Made by a program: the position numbers and the translations under genes
From: a virus
Direction: 5' to 3' (one strand)
IMG/VR virus record: IMGVR_UViG_3300032236_001473
Coordinates: 1-25,586 of that record
Length of the DNA stretch: 25,586 bases
Part shown: in pieces, positions 1-7,946 of the stretch
How positions within the stretch are numbered: the stretch's first letter is position 1
Layout of the letters: every line of letters begins with the position of its first letter
The notes under the pieces: generated by a model
Database searches by the model: none
What the model was told of the DNA's origin: nothing
What the model saw: only the letters and a program-made list of their open reading frames with translations

Positions 1-2193
1 GCTTTGCAAAGTTTATTTATTGCTCATCAAATTTCTGCATACTTTGATGAATATGGCATGATGAAATTTATAAGCCTTAAATCAATTTTAAACAAGTTTA
101 ATGCTAATACATTTGCTCCAGATTTTTCTGTAACTGATAAAGCAGAAACAGTTAATGGAATTTCTTACACAGCAAATATAATACCAGCAACATTTACAGA
201 AACAATTGGACCAAAAGTTGGAAAAGTTATAATTAATTATAAAATTCCTAACACAGCATATAGCGATTATGTATCTGATTTAAATTCTCAAGTTGGTCTT
301 ATTTCTAAAAAAAGAAATACTGTCAAAACTATTTGGCAAGAAGATGTTGAGAATGCATTGCCTTGTACAGAAATATCAAAATCAATGAATACTTATCAAA
401 ATTATTTTAATTTTGATCCATCTATAATTCTTCAAATGTCAAGAACTATAGGTAATAATAAAGGTGAAATATTTATAGGGTCCGAAATAATTTCTTATGA
501 AGGATTAGAGTACAAATTTTTTCCAAGCAATAATTTTGGTTTAAGCATAAATAAAATAATAACTGGCCCCGCAGATATAGACAATGCAGTAAGAGAAATT
601 AAAGACTACATTGTAAGTTTAGGGCAAACATTTGATGAGATAAGATATTATCCTACGGGTAAAGCCGTAGGCGTAATGCGTGGAAAATACAATACACCAA
701 TTCAAAATCATTATATATTTGATAGTGCTGCTGGAACTGCAAATGAAGTATCGGGAACAATAAGTCCTACAAATTATTTTCAATCAGCTAATTTAGTTAA
801 TGGAAATACATCTGTGTCTTTTGGGACAATAGGTCAAGGTTCTGCATTTTCTTATGGAACAGCAAGAATGTCAAATGCTAACATAAATAATTCAACTTTA
901 TTATCTCCAAATGAATTATCTAAAAATTATAATTATTTTGCAACAACTTTTAATTCAAGTTATAGACATGCAGATCAAACACAGTTTGGTTTATTTTTTA
1001 ATGTAGTAAATGGAGATTCTTCAAACGCACAATTCTTAAAAGTTTCTAGATATATTCCTTCAAGTGGAACATCAACAAATACACAAATAGAATTATTTAC
1101 TGGAAGCCCTACAGGAACACCTACATCTGTAATATCAACCGCATCTTACTCATCTTCTGGAACTACAGCAGTAACAACTACACAGCCATACAAGCAAGTA
1201 GTCTCATTAGATTTGTTTGATGGAGTTAATCATAGACTTTCAGTCTATCTTTCATCTCCATATTTGTATATTTATATTGATGGTAGAGAAATAACTAAAA
1301 TACAATTAAATGGTAATCTTACAAGTATTATTCCAAATAGCACATCCAATTTTGGAGCATTTGTATCTTGTTCAAAAAATGGAATAGCTTCTGCAAAATT
1401 AACAGAAATATATGCAGCAAATTTTCCAGTTGTTGATGGATTAAATAACCAAGCTGATTTCAAATATCTTCCAAGATATCATTTCAATACAGAAAGCTTT
1501 TTAGATAATATTGTTCACGGAATACAAAATTCTGTTGATCATTATTTATGGCAAGCAAAACCACAAATTCGTGGATTTAAATTTTATGATGTAAAACACT
1601 CCCTATCTCCTGCTTTGCCAGATACGGCATCTCTTCAAAAAGTGTTTTATGGAACAGCAACAGCAAATGATAGTCTTACGAATATTATAATGGGGCGAGT
1701 AGACTCCTGGAATGCATCCTATTCAAAAATTGCAATGACCCCATTCAGATCTAGATTTGCTGTAGTAAATAACCATAATCAAATAATTTGGTTAAAAGCA
1801 CCTGGGGATAACATAGGAAATCTAACTATTTTTCCATTACAGATTCAAGCTAATTATCAATTTTTAACTAATCAAATAGTATTAGAAAAAGTTATTGATA
1901 GAAAATATGCAAATACTTCTGTTCAAATGACTACTGATTGGATTCAAGGAGAAAATGATGCAACTAGAATACTTCTTGATTCTGCAAGTTTGCTTACTGG
2001 ATTCCATAAAGAAATATCAATTCAGGTATTTGGCAATCCATTAATTCAAATTGGAGATTTTTGTAAATTTACATATTCATTAAAACGAATGGGTACACAA
2101 AGTCCAAGCTATTATTTTGTTAAAACAGTAACTCAATCATACAATAATGGATTAACTACACAATTAATCTTAAAACCAATGATTTTTGCATAA
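1..2193 (+). CDS. Tail-hub-like minor tail protein with lectin-type (LamG/ConA-like) domain, 5' partial
   Basis: The reading frame is open to the left edge, so the true start is probably outside the window; about 730 residues are visible and the TTG at base 4 has no visible support. Counting from that TTG, residues about 235-480 look like a laminin-G/concanavalin jelly roll: alternating beta strands with the typical 'LYIYIDGREI' strand-turn (bases 1264-1293) and a closing 'GAFVSC' strand. The C-terminal part has a 'GNPLIQIGDFC' segment (bases 2032-2064) and ends with 'GLTTQLILKP', a pattern seen in tail hub or baseplate proteins that carry an OB-like domain. I infer a distal tail protein whose lectin-like insert may touch a cell-surface glycan. 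Three further structural-looking genes follow at once. Lysine is mostly AAA, unlike the SSB gene. Family assignment rests on fold pattern, not alignment. Confidence 0.65.
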   Translation, partial: ALQSLFIAHQISAYFDEYGMMKFISLKSILNKFNANTFAPDFSVTDKAETVNGISYTANIIPATFTETIGPKVGKVIINYKIPNTAYSDYVSDLNSQVGLISKKRNTVKTIWQEDVENALPCTEISKSMNTYQNYFNFDPSIILQMSRTIGNNKGEIFIGSEIISYEGLEYKFFPSNNFGLSINKIITGPADIDNAVREIKDYIVSLGQTFDEIRYYPTGKAVGVMRGKYNTPIQNHYIFDSAAGTANEVSGTISPTNYFQSANLVNGNTSVSFGTIGQGSAFSYGTARMSNANINNSTLLSPNELSKNYNYFATTFNSSYRHADQTQFGLFFNVVNGDSSNAQFLKVSRYIPSSGTSTNTQIELFTGSPTGTPTSVISTASYSSSGTTAVTTTQPYKQVVSLDLFDGVNHRLSVYLSSPYLYIYIDGREITKIQLNGNLTSIIPNSTSNFGAFVSCSKNGIASAKLTEIYAANFPVVDGLNNQADFKYLPRYHFNTESFLDNIVHGIQNSVDHYLWQAKPQIRGFKFYDVKHSLSPALPDTASLQKVFYGTATANDSLTNIIMGRVDSWNASYSKIAMTPFRSRFAVVNNHNQIIWLKAPGDNIGNLTIFPLQIQANYQFLTNQIVLEKVIDRKYANTSVQMTTDWIQGENDATRILLDSASLLTGFHKEISIQVFGNPLIQIGDFCKFTYSLKRMGTQSPSYYFVKTVTQSYNNGLTTQLILKPMIFA

Positions 2194-2194
2194 A

Positions 2195-2203
2195 TGATAT
2201 AAT
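2195..2203 (+). promoter_or_regulatory. Extended -10 promoter candidate (TGATATAAT)
   Basis: A perfect extended -10 box lies in the 28-base gap right after the stop codon of the tail-hub gene. No good -35 hexamer is seen. Start of transcription would be near 2210, giving a leader of about 12 bases that holds the GGTGG ribosome site of the next gene. The same nine bases recur at 25094. TATAAT also appears inside coding sequence here, so position in the gap is the main support. Confidence 0.45.
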
Positions 2204-2221
2204 ATAGAAGGTGGTGAAAAT

Positions 2222-3100
2222 ATGCGTGAAGCAATGCTAATTGATGGAGGTAACGAACCTACTCCAGCAAAAACTTTTGATTTTGATCCTGCTGCAAATG
2301 TTCCACCAAATCCAGGACCAACAACAAGCACGTCTACATTAATTGATATATTTGCACAATCGGGTTTTTCTTCAAATAGTTCTTCTTCAACCTCAACAAA
2401 TGTTTCTAGTTATACACAACCAATTTCAGCACCTGTTCAACCAACAATACAACCTCTTTACCCAACAGATCCTAGAAACACAGAAGCTTTTGCCGTAGCA
2501 TTTAGAACAATAAATGGTCATGTTCCAACATCTGCAGATTTTGCAGCATGGAGACAATCTTTGATTCCACCAATGCCTACAGACGCTGGTCCAAATCAAC
2601 ATTATAAATACTATCCTCAAACTGGATGGAAATTATATTGGGATATTGGTTATGGTCCAGGAGGTTGGGGAAGCTCTTTACAAACTTTGGGAACAAATAC
2701 AAATGCATCAACAGACATATTTTCATCAAGCTCTTTGGGGTCTGTTATAGATTCAAGTTCTATAAATTCATTATCAGTTATTGACGCTCCAACACTTGAT
2801 ATAACTATCCCACCAGCAAACGGTGGGTCTGGCTCAGTTGAAACAGCACCTACAATATCTACTGATGTAACTTCTGTTCCTCAACCACCAGCAGCAATTC
2901 CAGCACCAATATACGCATTAGACACTCCAACAAATTTATATATAGATCCATCATCATTTGTTGCTGTCCCTATAACAGAAACTGTTATAATTAATGGATC
3001 TGCAACAATAATATCATCTACTGTATATACAACAAGCGTAAAATTTGATTCAGTAGATGGAGCAGTAAGTTATAACTTTAGGATAAGTGCAACCGTATGA
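2222..3100 (+). CDS. Ser/Thr/Pro-rich tail protein ending in an incomplete fibronectin III domain
   Basis: 292 residues. The ATG follows a GGTGG ribosome site by a few bases. Residues 25-80 are low-complexity Ser/Thr/Pro/Asn linker. Residues 84-150 form a compact aromatic-rich segment (AFRTINGH, FAAWRQSL, GWKLYWDIGYGPGGWG) that I do not recognise. Residues 160-230 are linker again. From about 234 the sequence looks like the first strands of a fibronectin III domain (PTNLYI, then VKFDSVDGAVSYNFRI), but the protein stops at residue 292 before the second half. The missing half appears to be the small gene at 5067-5258, on the far side of the next gene. Its stop overlaps the next start (ATGA). 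Likely a virion tail component. The function of the aromatic segment is unknown. Confidence 0.7.
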   Translation: MREAMLIDGGNEPTPAKTFDFDPAANVPPNPGPTTSTSTLIDIFAQSGFSSNSSSSTSTNVSSYTQPISAPVQPTIQPLYPTDPRNTEAFAVAFRTINGHVPTSADFAAWRQSLIPPMPTDAGPNQHYKYYPQTGWKLYWDIGYGPGGWGSSLQTLGTNTNASTDIFSSSSLGSVIDSSSINSLSVIDAPTLDITIPPANGGSGSVETAPTISTDVTSVPQPPAAIPAPIYALDTPTNLYIDPSSFVAVPITETVIINGSATIISSTVYTTSVKFDSVDGAVSYNFRISATV

Positions 3101-5067
3101 TAAAAGGCAAATATATAATAAAATCAGATGGCAAGATTATTGCTGAAAAAGAAAACCTAATTACTACAAATGGTTTTTATATGATTAATAGACACCTAGC
3201 TAAGTCAAGTATTGATTGGGCGGGAGGTCTAACTATTGGTGCTGTTCCAGCTAATCCAGCACTAACAGATAAAGTTTTATATTATGAGATTGATAGAATG
3301 CCTATTACTTTAAAATCTTATGCAAAAATGAGTCCAAAGTTTATTATTATTAATAAACAATTAACAAGTAATATAGCTTATTTAAATTTCAAATCTATAA
3401 CAGCTCCACTACTTGCATCAGGATATAAAATACAGGTAACTGGTATAGACTCAGTATTTAATGGTACTTATAATATATCATCTATACAATCATTGCAAGC
3501 TACAATAACAAACGTATCTGCTTCTACAGGCACTATAACTTATACTGCTGCTAATTCATTCACCCCTGGAGAACAGGTTGTTGTTACTGGAGTAAACCCA
3601 ACTGCATATAATATAACTGGAACAATTGCAACAGCATCTTCATCTCAATTTACAGTAGTAAATGCAGCAACAGGATCTTATGTTTCAGGCGGAACTGCAA
3701 CTCAAACCTATGGTTATCAAGTTCAATATCCAAAAACAAATACAGATGTTTCTTCTACTGTCGTATCAAGCAACACAGCTTTAGTTACAGTATTAACAGA
3801 TAATTTAGGAAACTCAATATTTAATAATGAAATAATTGTAAAAGCAACATTAGACCCAGCTTTAGCAGCAAGGATTTCTGAAGTTGGAATTATACCAATT
3901 AATTTAAAACAAAGTAATAATGCAACTACAAGAAATATAACTGGATTTTCTGAAAAATCAAATACAGATGCATCATTAAGTCAATGGTCAAGCACATCTT
4001 CAGGATCGCAAGTTGCATTACTAGGACAAACATCAATTAATGGATCAGCATTGTCTCAGCAATCGGGTTATACATGGCTTACTGGAACTTCTAATGTAAC
4101 AATAAATGTTGCAAATGCACAAGGTTTAAAAGTTGGAAGCTCTGTTTATATAACAGGGACAACAGCAGCATCAGGTTCTTCTCTTGCCCCATCTGGCTCA
4201 GGTACAGTTTATCAAGTAAATGGTAACTATCAAGTTGTAGTAACAATGGGTTCATCAAATTCAACTGGATCTACCCAGTATGGTTATGGTGGAACACTTT
4301 CATTAAATTCAACAACATTACAACAGCCAAGCACATATGGTCAATTTAATATAGCTTTATCTTCATCAGATACAGTTTCCATATCAAATGTTTCAATTGA
4401 TGCAACTGGACATTCATCTTCAGATAGTTTATTATTACTTTATTATTCAGGTTCAGCTGCAAATAATACTGCAATAACAATTAATTTAACAGATAACAAT
4501 AATGCATCTTCTCCGTTTGCATGCGTAGCTACTGGTATAGTTACTAATATTGGTTTAAATGTTGCTCGAATTCCTTTGCCTTCAACATTCCCAACAGCTG
4601 GAATAACTATAAATTCTTTAAGTATAAATATGTCAGCGGGCCCATCAGTGATATATTTGGATTCGTTAAAAATTGTTACAAATGATTATTGGACAGGGCA
4701 TCCATATGCGGGAACACTTGCAGTTACAACAGTAACTCCATCATCCCCATCATCTGGGTATGTAACATATACTACATCAGGAGCACATAACTTTGCAATT
4801 GGAAACCAGGTTGTTATATCAGGATTAACGCCTTCTGGATATAGTGGAACATTTACCATTTATTCTGTTCCTACTAAAAATACTTTTGTTATTGCAAATT
4901 CAACAACTGGCACAGCAACTATAGGATCTCCAGCTCAAGCAGTTTCTGCAACTGTTGTTATTCTTCCACCAGAGTATCAGCTCACAAGCAGATCATTATT
5001 TACAACACCAATTATTAAAAATTCAGGACAACAGATGGACATTGAGTATCATCTGCAGGTGACATAA
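3097..5067 (+). CDS. Tail-fibre-like protein with four degenerate beta modules
   Basis: 656 residues, starting in an ATGA overlap with the previous gene; the nearest AGGA is 13 bases upstream, so coupled translation is likely. The N-terminus (GKYIIKSDGKI, then NLITTNGFYMI) matches a pattern common at the start of phage tail proteins. Four versions of one module are visible at residues about 92-140, 146-200, 326-398 and 552-612. They share a 'F-x-G-x-x-V-x-V-x-G' core followed by 'Y-x-G-T' and a closing 'F-x-V-x-N' (compare FTPGEQVVVTG with FAIGNQVVISG). The C-terminus (QMDIEYHLQVT) is also typical of this class. Composition is rich in Ser, Thr, Asn and Gly, as in beta-rich fibres. I infer a distal tail or receptor-binding structural protein. 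The gene sits exactly between two halves of a fibronectin III domain. Confidence 0.7.
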   Translation: MIKGKYIIKSDGKIIAEKENLITTNGFYMINRHLAKSSIDWAGGLTIGAVPANPALTDKVLYYEIDRMPITLKSYAKMSPKFIIINKQLTSNIAYLNFKSITAPLLASGYKIQVTGIDSVFNGTYNISSIQSLQATITNVSASTGTITYTAANSFTPGEQVVVTGVNPTAYNITGTIATASSSQFTVVNAATGSYVSGGTATQTYGYQVQYPKTNTDVSSTVVSSNTALVTVLTDNLGNSIFNNEIIVKATLDPALAARISEVGIIPINLKQSNNATTRNITGFSEKSNTDASLSQWSSTSSGSQVALLGQTSINGSALSQQSGYTWLTGTSNVTINVANAQGLKVGSSVYITGTTAASGSSLAPSGSGTVYQVNGNYQVVVTMGSSNSTGSTQYGYGGTLSLNSTTLQQPSTYGQFNIALSSSDTVSISNVSIDATGHSSSDSLLLLYYSGSAANNTAITINLTDNNNASSPFACVATGIVTNIGLNVARIPLPSTFPTAGITINSLSINMSAGPSVIYLDSLKIVTNDYWTGHPYAGTLAVTTVTPSSPSSGYVTYTTSGAHNFAIGNQVVISGLTPSGYSGTFTIYSVPTKNTFVIANSTTGTATIGSPAQAVSATVVILPPEYQLTSRSLFTTPIIKNSGQQMDIEYHLQVT

Positions 5068-5258
5068 TGGTATTAGCATCACCTGGACAAATAATATATG
5101 ATGCAGCAGGAAATCCATTACCAATATCTTCTGTTACATTAACTAATCTAAAAGCAGGAACTTCTTATGTTGTTCAAGTTCAAGCAGTTGGCGGGGACAA
5201 CAATGCTGTATCAGATTGGTCTGTGGGATACGTATTTGTAGTTCCGAATTTAACATAA
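5067..5258 (+). CDS. Small protein matching the second half of a fibronectin III domain
   Basis: 63 residues, starting in a TAATG overlap with the fibre-like gene and preceded by AGGTGA (5057-5062), so it is probably translated. It reads as the C-terminal strands of a fibronectin III domain: VTLTNLKAGTSYVVQVQAV is the classic E-F region ('GLkpgTsYtvrVrAv'), followed by SDWSVGYVFVV as the F-G turn and G strand. The first strands (A to C) are absent here but are present at the end of the 292-residue protein ending at 3100. The two pieces would make one domain of usual length. It may fold by pairing with that upstream partner, or it may be a remnant left when the 1.97-kb fibre gene arrived. Confidence 0.7.
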   Translation: MVLASPGQIIYDAAGNPLPISSVTLTNLKAGTSYVVQVQAVGGDNNAVSDWSVGYVFVVPNLT

Positions 5259-5260
5259 GG

Positions 5261-5266
5261 TATAAT
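5261..5266 (+). promoter_or_regulatory. -10 box candidate (TATAAT)
   Basis: A perfect TATAAT lies two bases after a stop codon in the 25-base gap before the gene at 5284. No convincing -35 is visible. The strong AAGGAG ribosome site (5272-5277) begins about where transcription would start, so a transcript from here would have a very short leader. Confidence 0.35.
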
Positions 5267-5283
5267 AATACAAGGAGAAAAAT

Positions 5284-5718
5284 ATGGCAAGTAACGTAGT
5301 TATAGATTCAACAGTAATAAGCTCTTTGCAATCACAAATTGCATCTGTGCAACAGTTCCTATCAAAAGGACAATATTACTATAAGGGTAGAGAATATGCA
5401 TCTGCCTCTGTATTCCCATACCTACAATCTGGAACAATTCAAGCAATGTCTGTATTCCAAACTACTGTGCCAATTACGATTAATGGAGCAAAGGAAACGC
5501 TAGATCTTGTTGTTCCTCCAAATGCATTTAAAAATAAACCAGTGGTTAGTGCTGTAGTAGAATGTTCAAGTGCTCCAGGACCAATGATTCCAATCCTAAC
5601 AAATATTGATACCAGCTCTTATGCTATGAATTTTGACGTTCACACCATAACATCAAGTACATTTCCGTCTGGTGGTATCCCAGCGTTTGTTCATATTACT
5701 GCAATATCTTACGAGTAA
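5284..5718 (+). CDS. Small probable virion structural protein, unrecognised
   Basis: 144 residues with a strong AAGGAG ribosome site six bases before the ATG. The N-terminus (residues 5-28) is predicted helical with heptad-like Val/Leu/Ile spacing, which may allow oligomerisation. The rest is beta-rich: VFQTTVPITINGAKETLDLVV, then a Pro-rich stretch and a closing SGGIPAFVHITAISYE. There is no signal peptide or membrane segment. It is the last gene of the tail block and is followed by a new promoter, so it is likely a tail or fibre-associated component. I do not recognise the family. Confidence 0.6.
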   Translation: MASNVVIDSTVISSLQSQIASVQQFLSKGQYYYKGREYASASVFPYLQSGTIQAMSVFQTTVPITINGAKETLDLVVPPNAFKNKPVVSAVVECSSAPGPMIPILTNIDTSSYAMNFDVHTITSSTFPSGGIPAFVHITAISYE

Positions 5719-5721
5719 TTT

Positions 5722-5750
5722 TTGACTTATAAAATAATATAACTGATAAT
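5722..5750 (+). promoter_or_regulatory. Sigma70-like promoter, TTGACT-N17-GATAAT
   Basis: The -35 box TTGACT (5722-5727) and -10 box GATAAT (5745-5750) each match five of six consensus bases, with the ideal 17-base spacing. Both sit in the 53-base gap between the tail block and the phosphoesterase gene. Transcription would start near 5757 and leave a 15-base leader containing AAAGGA. This is the best two-box promoter seen in the window and probably starts the phosphoesterase, holin and early replication transcript. Confidence 0.65.
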
Positions 5751-5771
5751 TAACCAAAACAAAGGATTTTA

Positions 5772-6575
5772 ATGGCTAACGATTTAAAGTGGATGCTATC
5801 CTCTGATCAGCAATTTCCATATCAAGATGACAAAGCAATTGAGCTTTGGTTTAAGGTAATGAAATGGTTTAAACCAGATGTAGTTGATTACCTAGGCGAT
5901 ACTGATGACCAAGCATGCTACAGTAAATATACTGAAGGAAGATCAGCAGAATTTCTTCAGCTTCATAAAAATGACAGTAAAGATCTTATTGTTCCTATGA
6001 TGCGACATGAAGCAAAGGGTGCAAGAGATTTTTATGCAAAGACAAGAGACATGCTTCCAGATGCTCAATTATTCTCAGCATTGGGAAATCATGATATAAG
6101 AATTTTTGATTATCTTGATAAAAAAATGCCAGAGTATCTTCAAGATATTACACCAGAATCACTGTGGTCATTAGACTCTTTGGGTTATGAATATATATAT
6201 TATAATGAATTGCCCAAGCATCGTTTTGGTGATATTCACGTTCATCACGGTCTTTCAATTGCAGATACAGGTGCAGTAAGAAAAGACATAGATGATTTAC
6301 AAATTTCTTTAATTAGAGGTCATTCACATAGAATTGCTTCACATTTTCAAACATATGAGTTGCCACTTGCTACAGGCGGTAGAGCAATTCGTGGATATGA
6401 AATTGGACATATGTGTGATGAAAAAAGTGATGGTATGAAATATACACAAAATCACAATTGGCAAAAAGGTTTCGCAATCGCACATATTGAGAACGGTGAA
6501 CGTCCTCATGTACAGATTGTGGAAATTTCCCCAGACTACACTTGTTTTGTAGACGGGAAATTATTTAGTGTCTAA
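5772..6575 (+). CDS. Calcineurin-like metallophosphoesterase
   Basis: 267 residues; AAAGGA lies five bases before the ATG. The metal-binding motifs appear in family order: motif I D12-x-Q14 (SSDQQ), GDTDD at 42-46, GNHD at 105-108, HHG near 158-160 and GHSH at 183-186. These residues bind two metal ions in this superfamily, which hydrolyses phosphate mono- or diesters. Motif I has Gln where His is usual, a variant that may still bind metal. The length fits a single catalytic domain; no signal peptide or membrane helix is seen, so it should be cytoplasmic. It is the first gene after a strong promoter and its stop lies within the ribosome site of the holin gene. The substrate cannot be read from sequence: nucleic acid ends, nucleotides or signalling molecules are all possible. 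Confidence 0.85.
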   Translation: MANDLKWMLSSDQQFPYQDDKAIELWFKVMKWFKPDVVDYLGDTDDQACYSKYTEGRSAEFLQLHKNDSKDLIVPMMRHEAKGARDFYAKTRDMLPDAQLFSALGNHDIRIFDYLDKKMPEYLQDITPESLWSLDSLGYEYIYYNELPKHRFGDIHVHHGLSIADTGAVRKDIDDLQISLIRGHSHRIASHFQTYELPLATGGRAIRGYEIGHMCDEKSDGMKYTQNHNWQKGFAIAHIENGERPHVQIVEISPDYTCFVDGKLFSV

Positions 6576-6585
6576 AGGAGACAGC

Positions 6586-6849
6586 ATGAAGATTAACCAA
6601 GCGTTAATTGAATCATATGCTCGTAACTTGCTTGGTCAAGTTATTGCAGCAGCAACAATCGTTTCAAGCACAAGCCATGTTTCGATTGTTAACTTTAAGG
6701 GTGCACAATGGGCACTTGTTGCAAACGCTCTCTGGGGTTCATTAGTTCCAGTAATCTTGCGTTTTGTTAACAAGAAAGATCCAGCATTCGGTATTGTTGC
6801 AGAACAGGCAACAGATGCAGTCACAGAAAAGTTGAAGGCAACTAAGTAA
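6586..6849 (+). CDS. Probable holin (small membrane protein)
   Basis: 87 residues. I choose ATG 6586 because AAAGGAG (6574-6580) precedes it by five bases; a GTG at 6568 lies before that site and is unlikely. Two hydrophobic stretches are visible, residues about 14-36 and 40-60, the second being QWALVANALWGSLVPVILRF. It is followed by the charged hinge NKKDPAFG and a Lys-rich tail. Short length, two membrane spans and a basic C-terminus fit phage holins, which open the cytoplasmic membrane so that endolysin can reach the wall. Lysine is mostly AAG, as in the SSB gene, unlike most neighbours. The endolysin is far away at the right edge. Another small membrane protein function is possible. Confidence 0.6.
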   Translation: MKINQALIESYARNLLGQVIAAATIVSSTSHVSIVNFKGAQWALVANALWGSLVPVILRFVNKKDPAFGIVAEQATDAVTEKLKATK

Positions 6850-6870
6850 TACTTAGGGACAAAACTTAAT

Positions 6871-7056
6871 ATGTGGTGTAAAAAATGCAATGGAAGAGTC
6901 TTTATAGATCGTGTATTTTCTCAAAAATTACGAGTGGAGCTCTACTGCATTTCCTGCGGTAAACGCTGGATAATAAAAAAAGATGGAAACGCACTTGGCA
7001 CATGGCTAGAAAAAGTCGAAAAAAAGCTGAACGTAGAGTTCTGTATTTCTATTTAA
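6871..7056 (+). CDS. Small zinc-ribbon protein
   Basis: 61 residues with two knuckles, C3-x2-C6 and C26-x2-C29 (CISCGKRW), a classic one-zinc ribbon. The region between them is beta-like and the C-terminus (TWLEKVEKK) is helical. An AGGGA about 11 bases upstream can serve as ribosome site. The last 55 bases overlap the start of the next gene in another frame. Such ribbons often bind nucleic acid or a partner protein, but nothing here fixes the role. I do not recognise a named family. Confidence 0.65.
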   Translation: MWCKKCNGRVFIDRVFSQKLRVELYCISCGKRWIIKKDGNALGTWLEKVEKKLNVEFCISI

Positions 7057-7517
7057 ATAATGCCCTTCATAGGACTTTACAGGTAAATAGAGCAGATGAT
7101 ACTATAGTAGCGTGGAACTTCTTAGAGGGAAAGCGTGTTGCTTACAATAATTCTGATGTTCAGAAAAATAAACAACACGCTTACTCCATCTCTGAAGTTG
7201 GCAAATTAATAAATAGACACGTTGATACAATTAAACGGCACCTTAGATCGGGAGACATAAGAAAGCCTCAGCAGGCATATTCTCTTGATGACAAAGAAAA
7301 GCTGGGAAGATATTTATTTTCTGAAAATGATATCAGAGAACTTAGAGAATTTTTTAAAACAGTACATATAGGCAGACCAAGAAAAGACGGAAATATTACA
7401 GCAAGTAATATACCAAGTAAAGTAGAGCTAGAGGCTATGCTTAGAAATGAAACTGTATTATATGTAAAAAATAGCGAAGGAACATTTGTTCCAGTTTGGA
7501 AACAACCTGAGTGGTAG
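7002..7517 (+). CDS. MerR/excisionase-like helix-turn-helix protein
   Basis: 171 residues. The N-terminus is very basic (RKSRKKAERR). Residues about 25-52 (LQVNRADDTIVAWNF, KRVAYNNSDV) form a small beta unit. Residues 60-90 (YSISEVGKLINRHVDTIKRHLRSGDI) are a clear winged-helix HTH of the MerR/excisionase type, followed by a wing-like YLFSENDIRELREFF helix. A basic IGRPRKDG stretch, like an AT-hook core, follows at about 123-130. It lacks the long coiled-coil dimer helix of true MerR regulators, so it may be a DNA-binding control or replication-accessory protein. ATG 7002 has no good ribosome site and lies inside the zinc-ribbon gene, so translation is probably coupled. No other ATG start is available before the conserved part. 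Confidence 0.65.
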   Translation: MARKSRKKAERRVLYFYLNNALHRTLQVNRADDTIVAWNFLEGKRVAYNNSDVQKNKQHAYSISEVGKLINRHVDTIKRHLRSGDIRKPQQAYSLDDKEKLGRYLFSENDIRELREFFKTVHIGRPRKDGNITASNIPSKVELEAMLRNETVLYVKNSEGTFVPVWKQPEW

Positions 7518-7753
7518 ACACTAAATTAAATAAAGATGCTAAGCATGCATTAGATTTATCTTTAGCAGTGCTTGAGCATGCAATGGAATTGGCTTTACAG
7601 AAAGAAGATCTAGATGCTATAATTGCTATCTCAGATAGAATGATGATGCTGTATCAACACCTAGCAGATAAAAATGTAAAAAAGTTTAAAACTGGATTTG
7701 GATTGCCGATTGCTAAAAAGGATGAGGTAGAAGAAGAAAATGAGTCAGACTAA
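7511..7753 (+). CDS. Small helical acidic protein, unrecognised
   Basis: 80 residues, GTG start overlapping the previous stop by seven bases. It appears almost all alpha helical: residues 8-53 are Leu/Ala/Met-rich with heptad spacing (LDLSLAVLEHAMELALQ, then IIAISDRMMMLYQHL), with an acidic end (DEVEEENESD). No catalytic motif or cysteine is seen. It sits in the run of small genes that leads to the helicase and overlaps its neighbours, so it is probably co-expressed with replication. Function unknown. Confidence 0.55.
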   Translation: MVDTKLNKDAKHALDLSLAVLEHAMELALQKEDLDAIIAISDRMMMLYQHLADKNVKKFKTGFGLPIAKKDEVEEENESD

Positions 7754-7946
7754 TGTTCGAGTTGAACTACAGTTCACACGTAATTTAGGTAATTACGAAA
7801 GCATTAAGGTAAGTATTGGAGTTGAAGATTTTGTTCGATCAGGAGAAAATACTGATTCTGCAACAGATAGAATTTATGAATTTGTTGAAAACAAATTAAC
7901 TGAAAAAGTTCAAGAGATAGAAAAAGATTTAAAAGGAAATAAATAA
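7740..7946 (+). CDS. Small unknown protein upstream of the helicase block
   Basis: 68 residues. It begins within the end of the previous gene and stops in a TAATG overlap with the next. The pattern is a beta strand (VRVELQFTRNL), GNYESIKVSIGVEDFV, then a helix (RIYEFVENKLTEKVQEIEKDL). This compact layout is one I associate with small conserved phage proteins near replication genes, but no function is known to me. No membrane segment, cysteines or catalytic motif. Confidence 0.6.
   Translation: MSQTNVRVELQFTRNLGNYESIKVSIGVEDFVRSGENTDSATDRIYEFVENKLTEKVQEIEKDLKGNK

Noticed and set aside
6568-6585. Earlier GTG start for the holin gene
   Set aside because: It lies upstream of the strong AAAGGAG site, which is placed for ATG 6586.
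6842-6856. Inverted repeat CTAAGT-AAT-ACTTAG over the holin stop codon
   Set aside because: A six-pair AT-rich stem without a T run; the next gene begins at once. Not strong enough to call a terminator.
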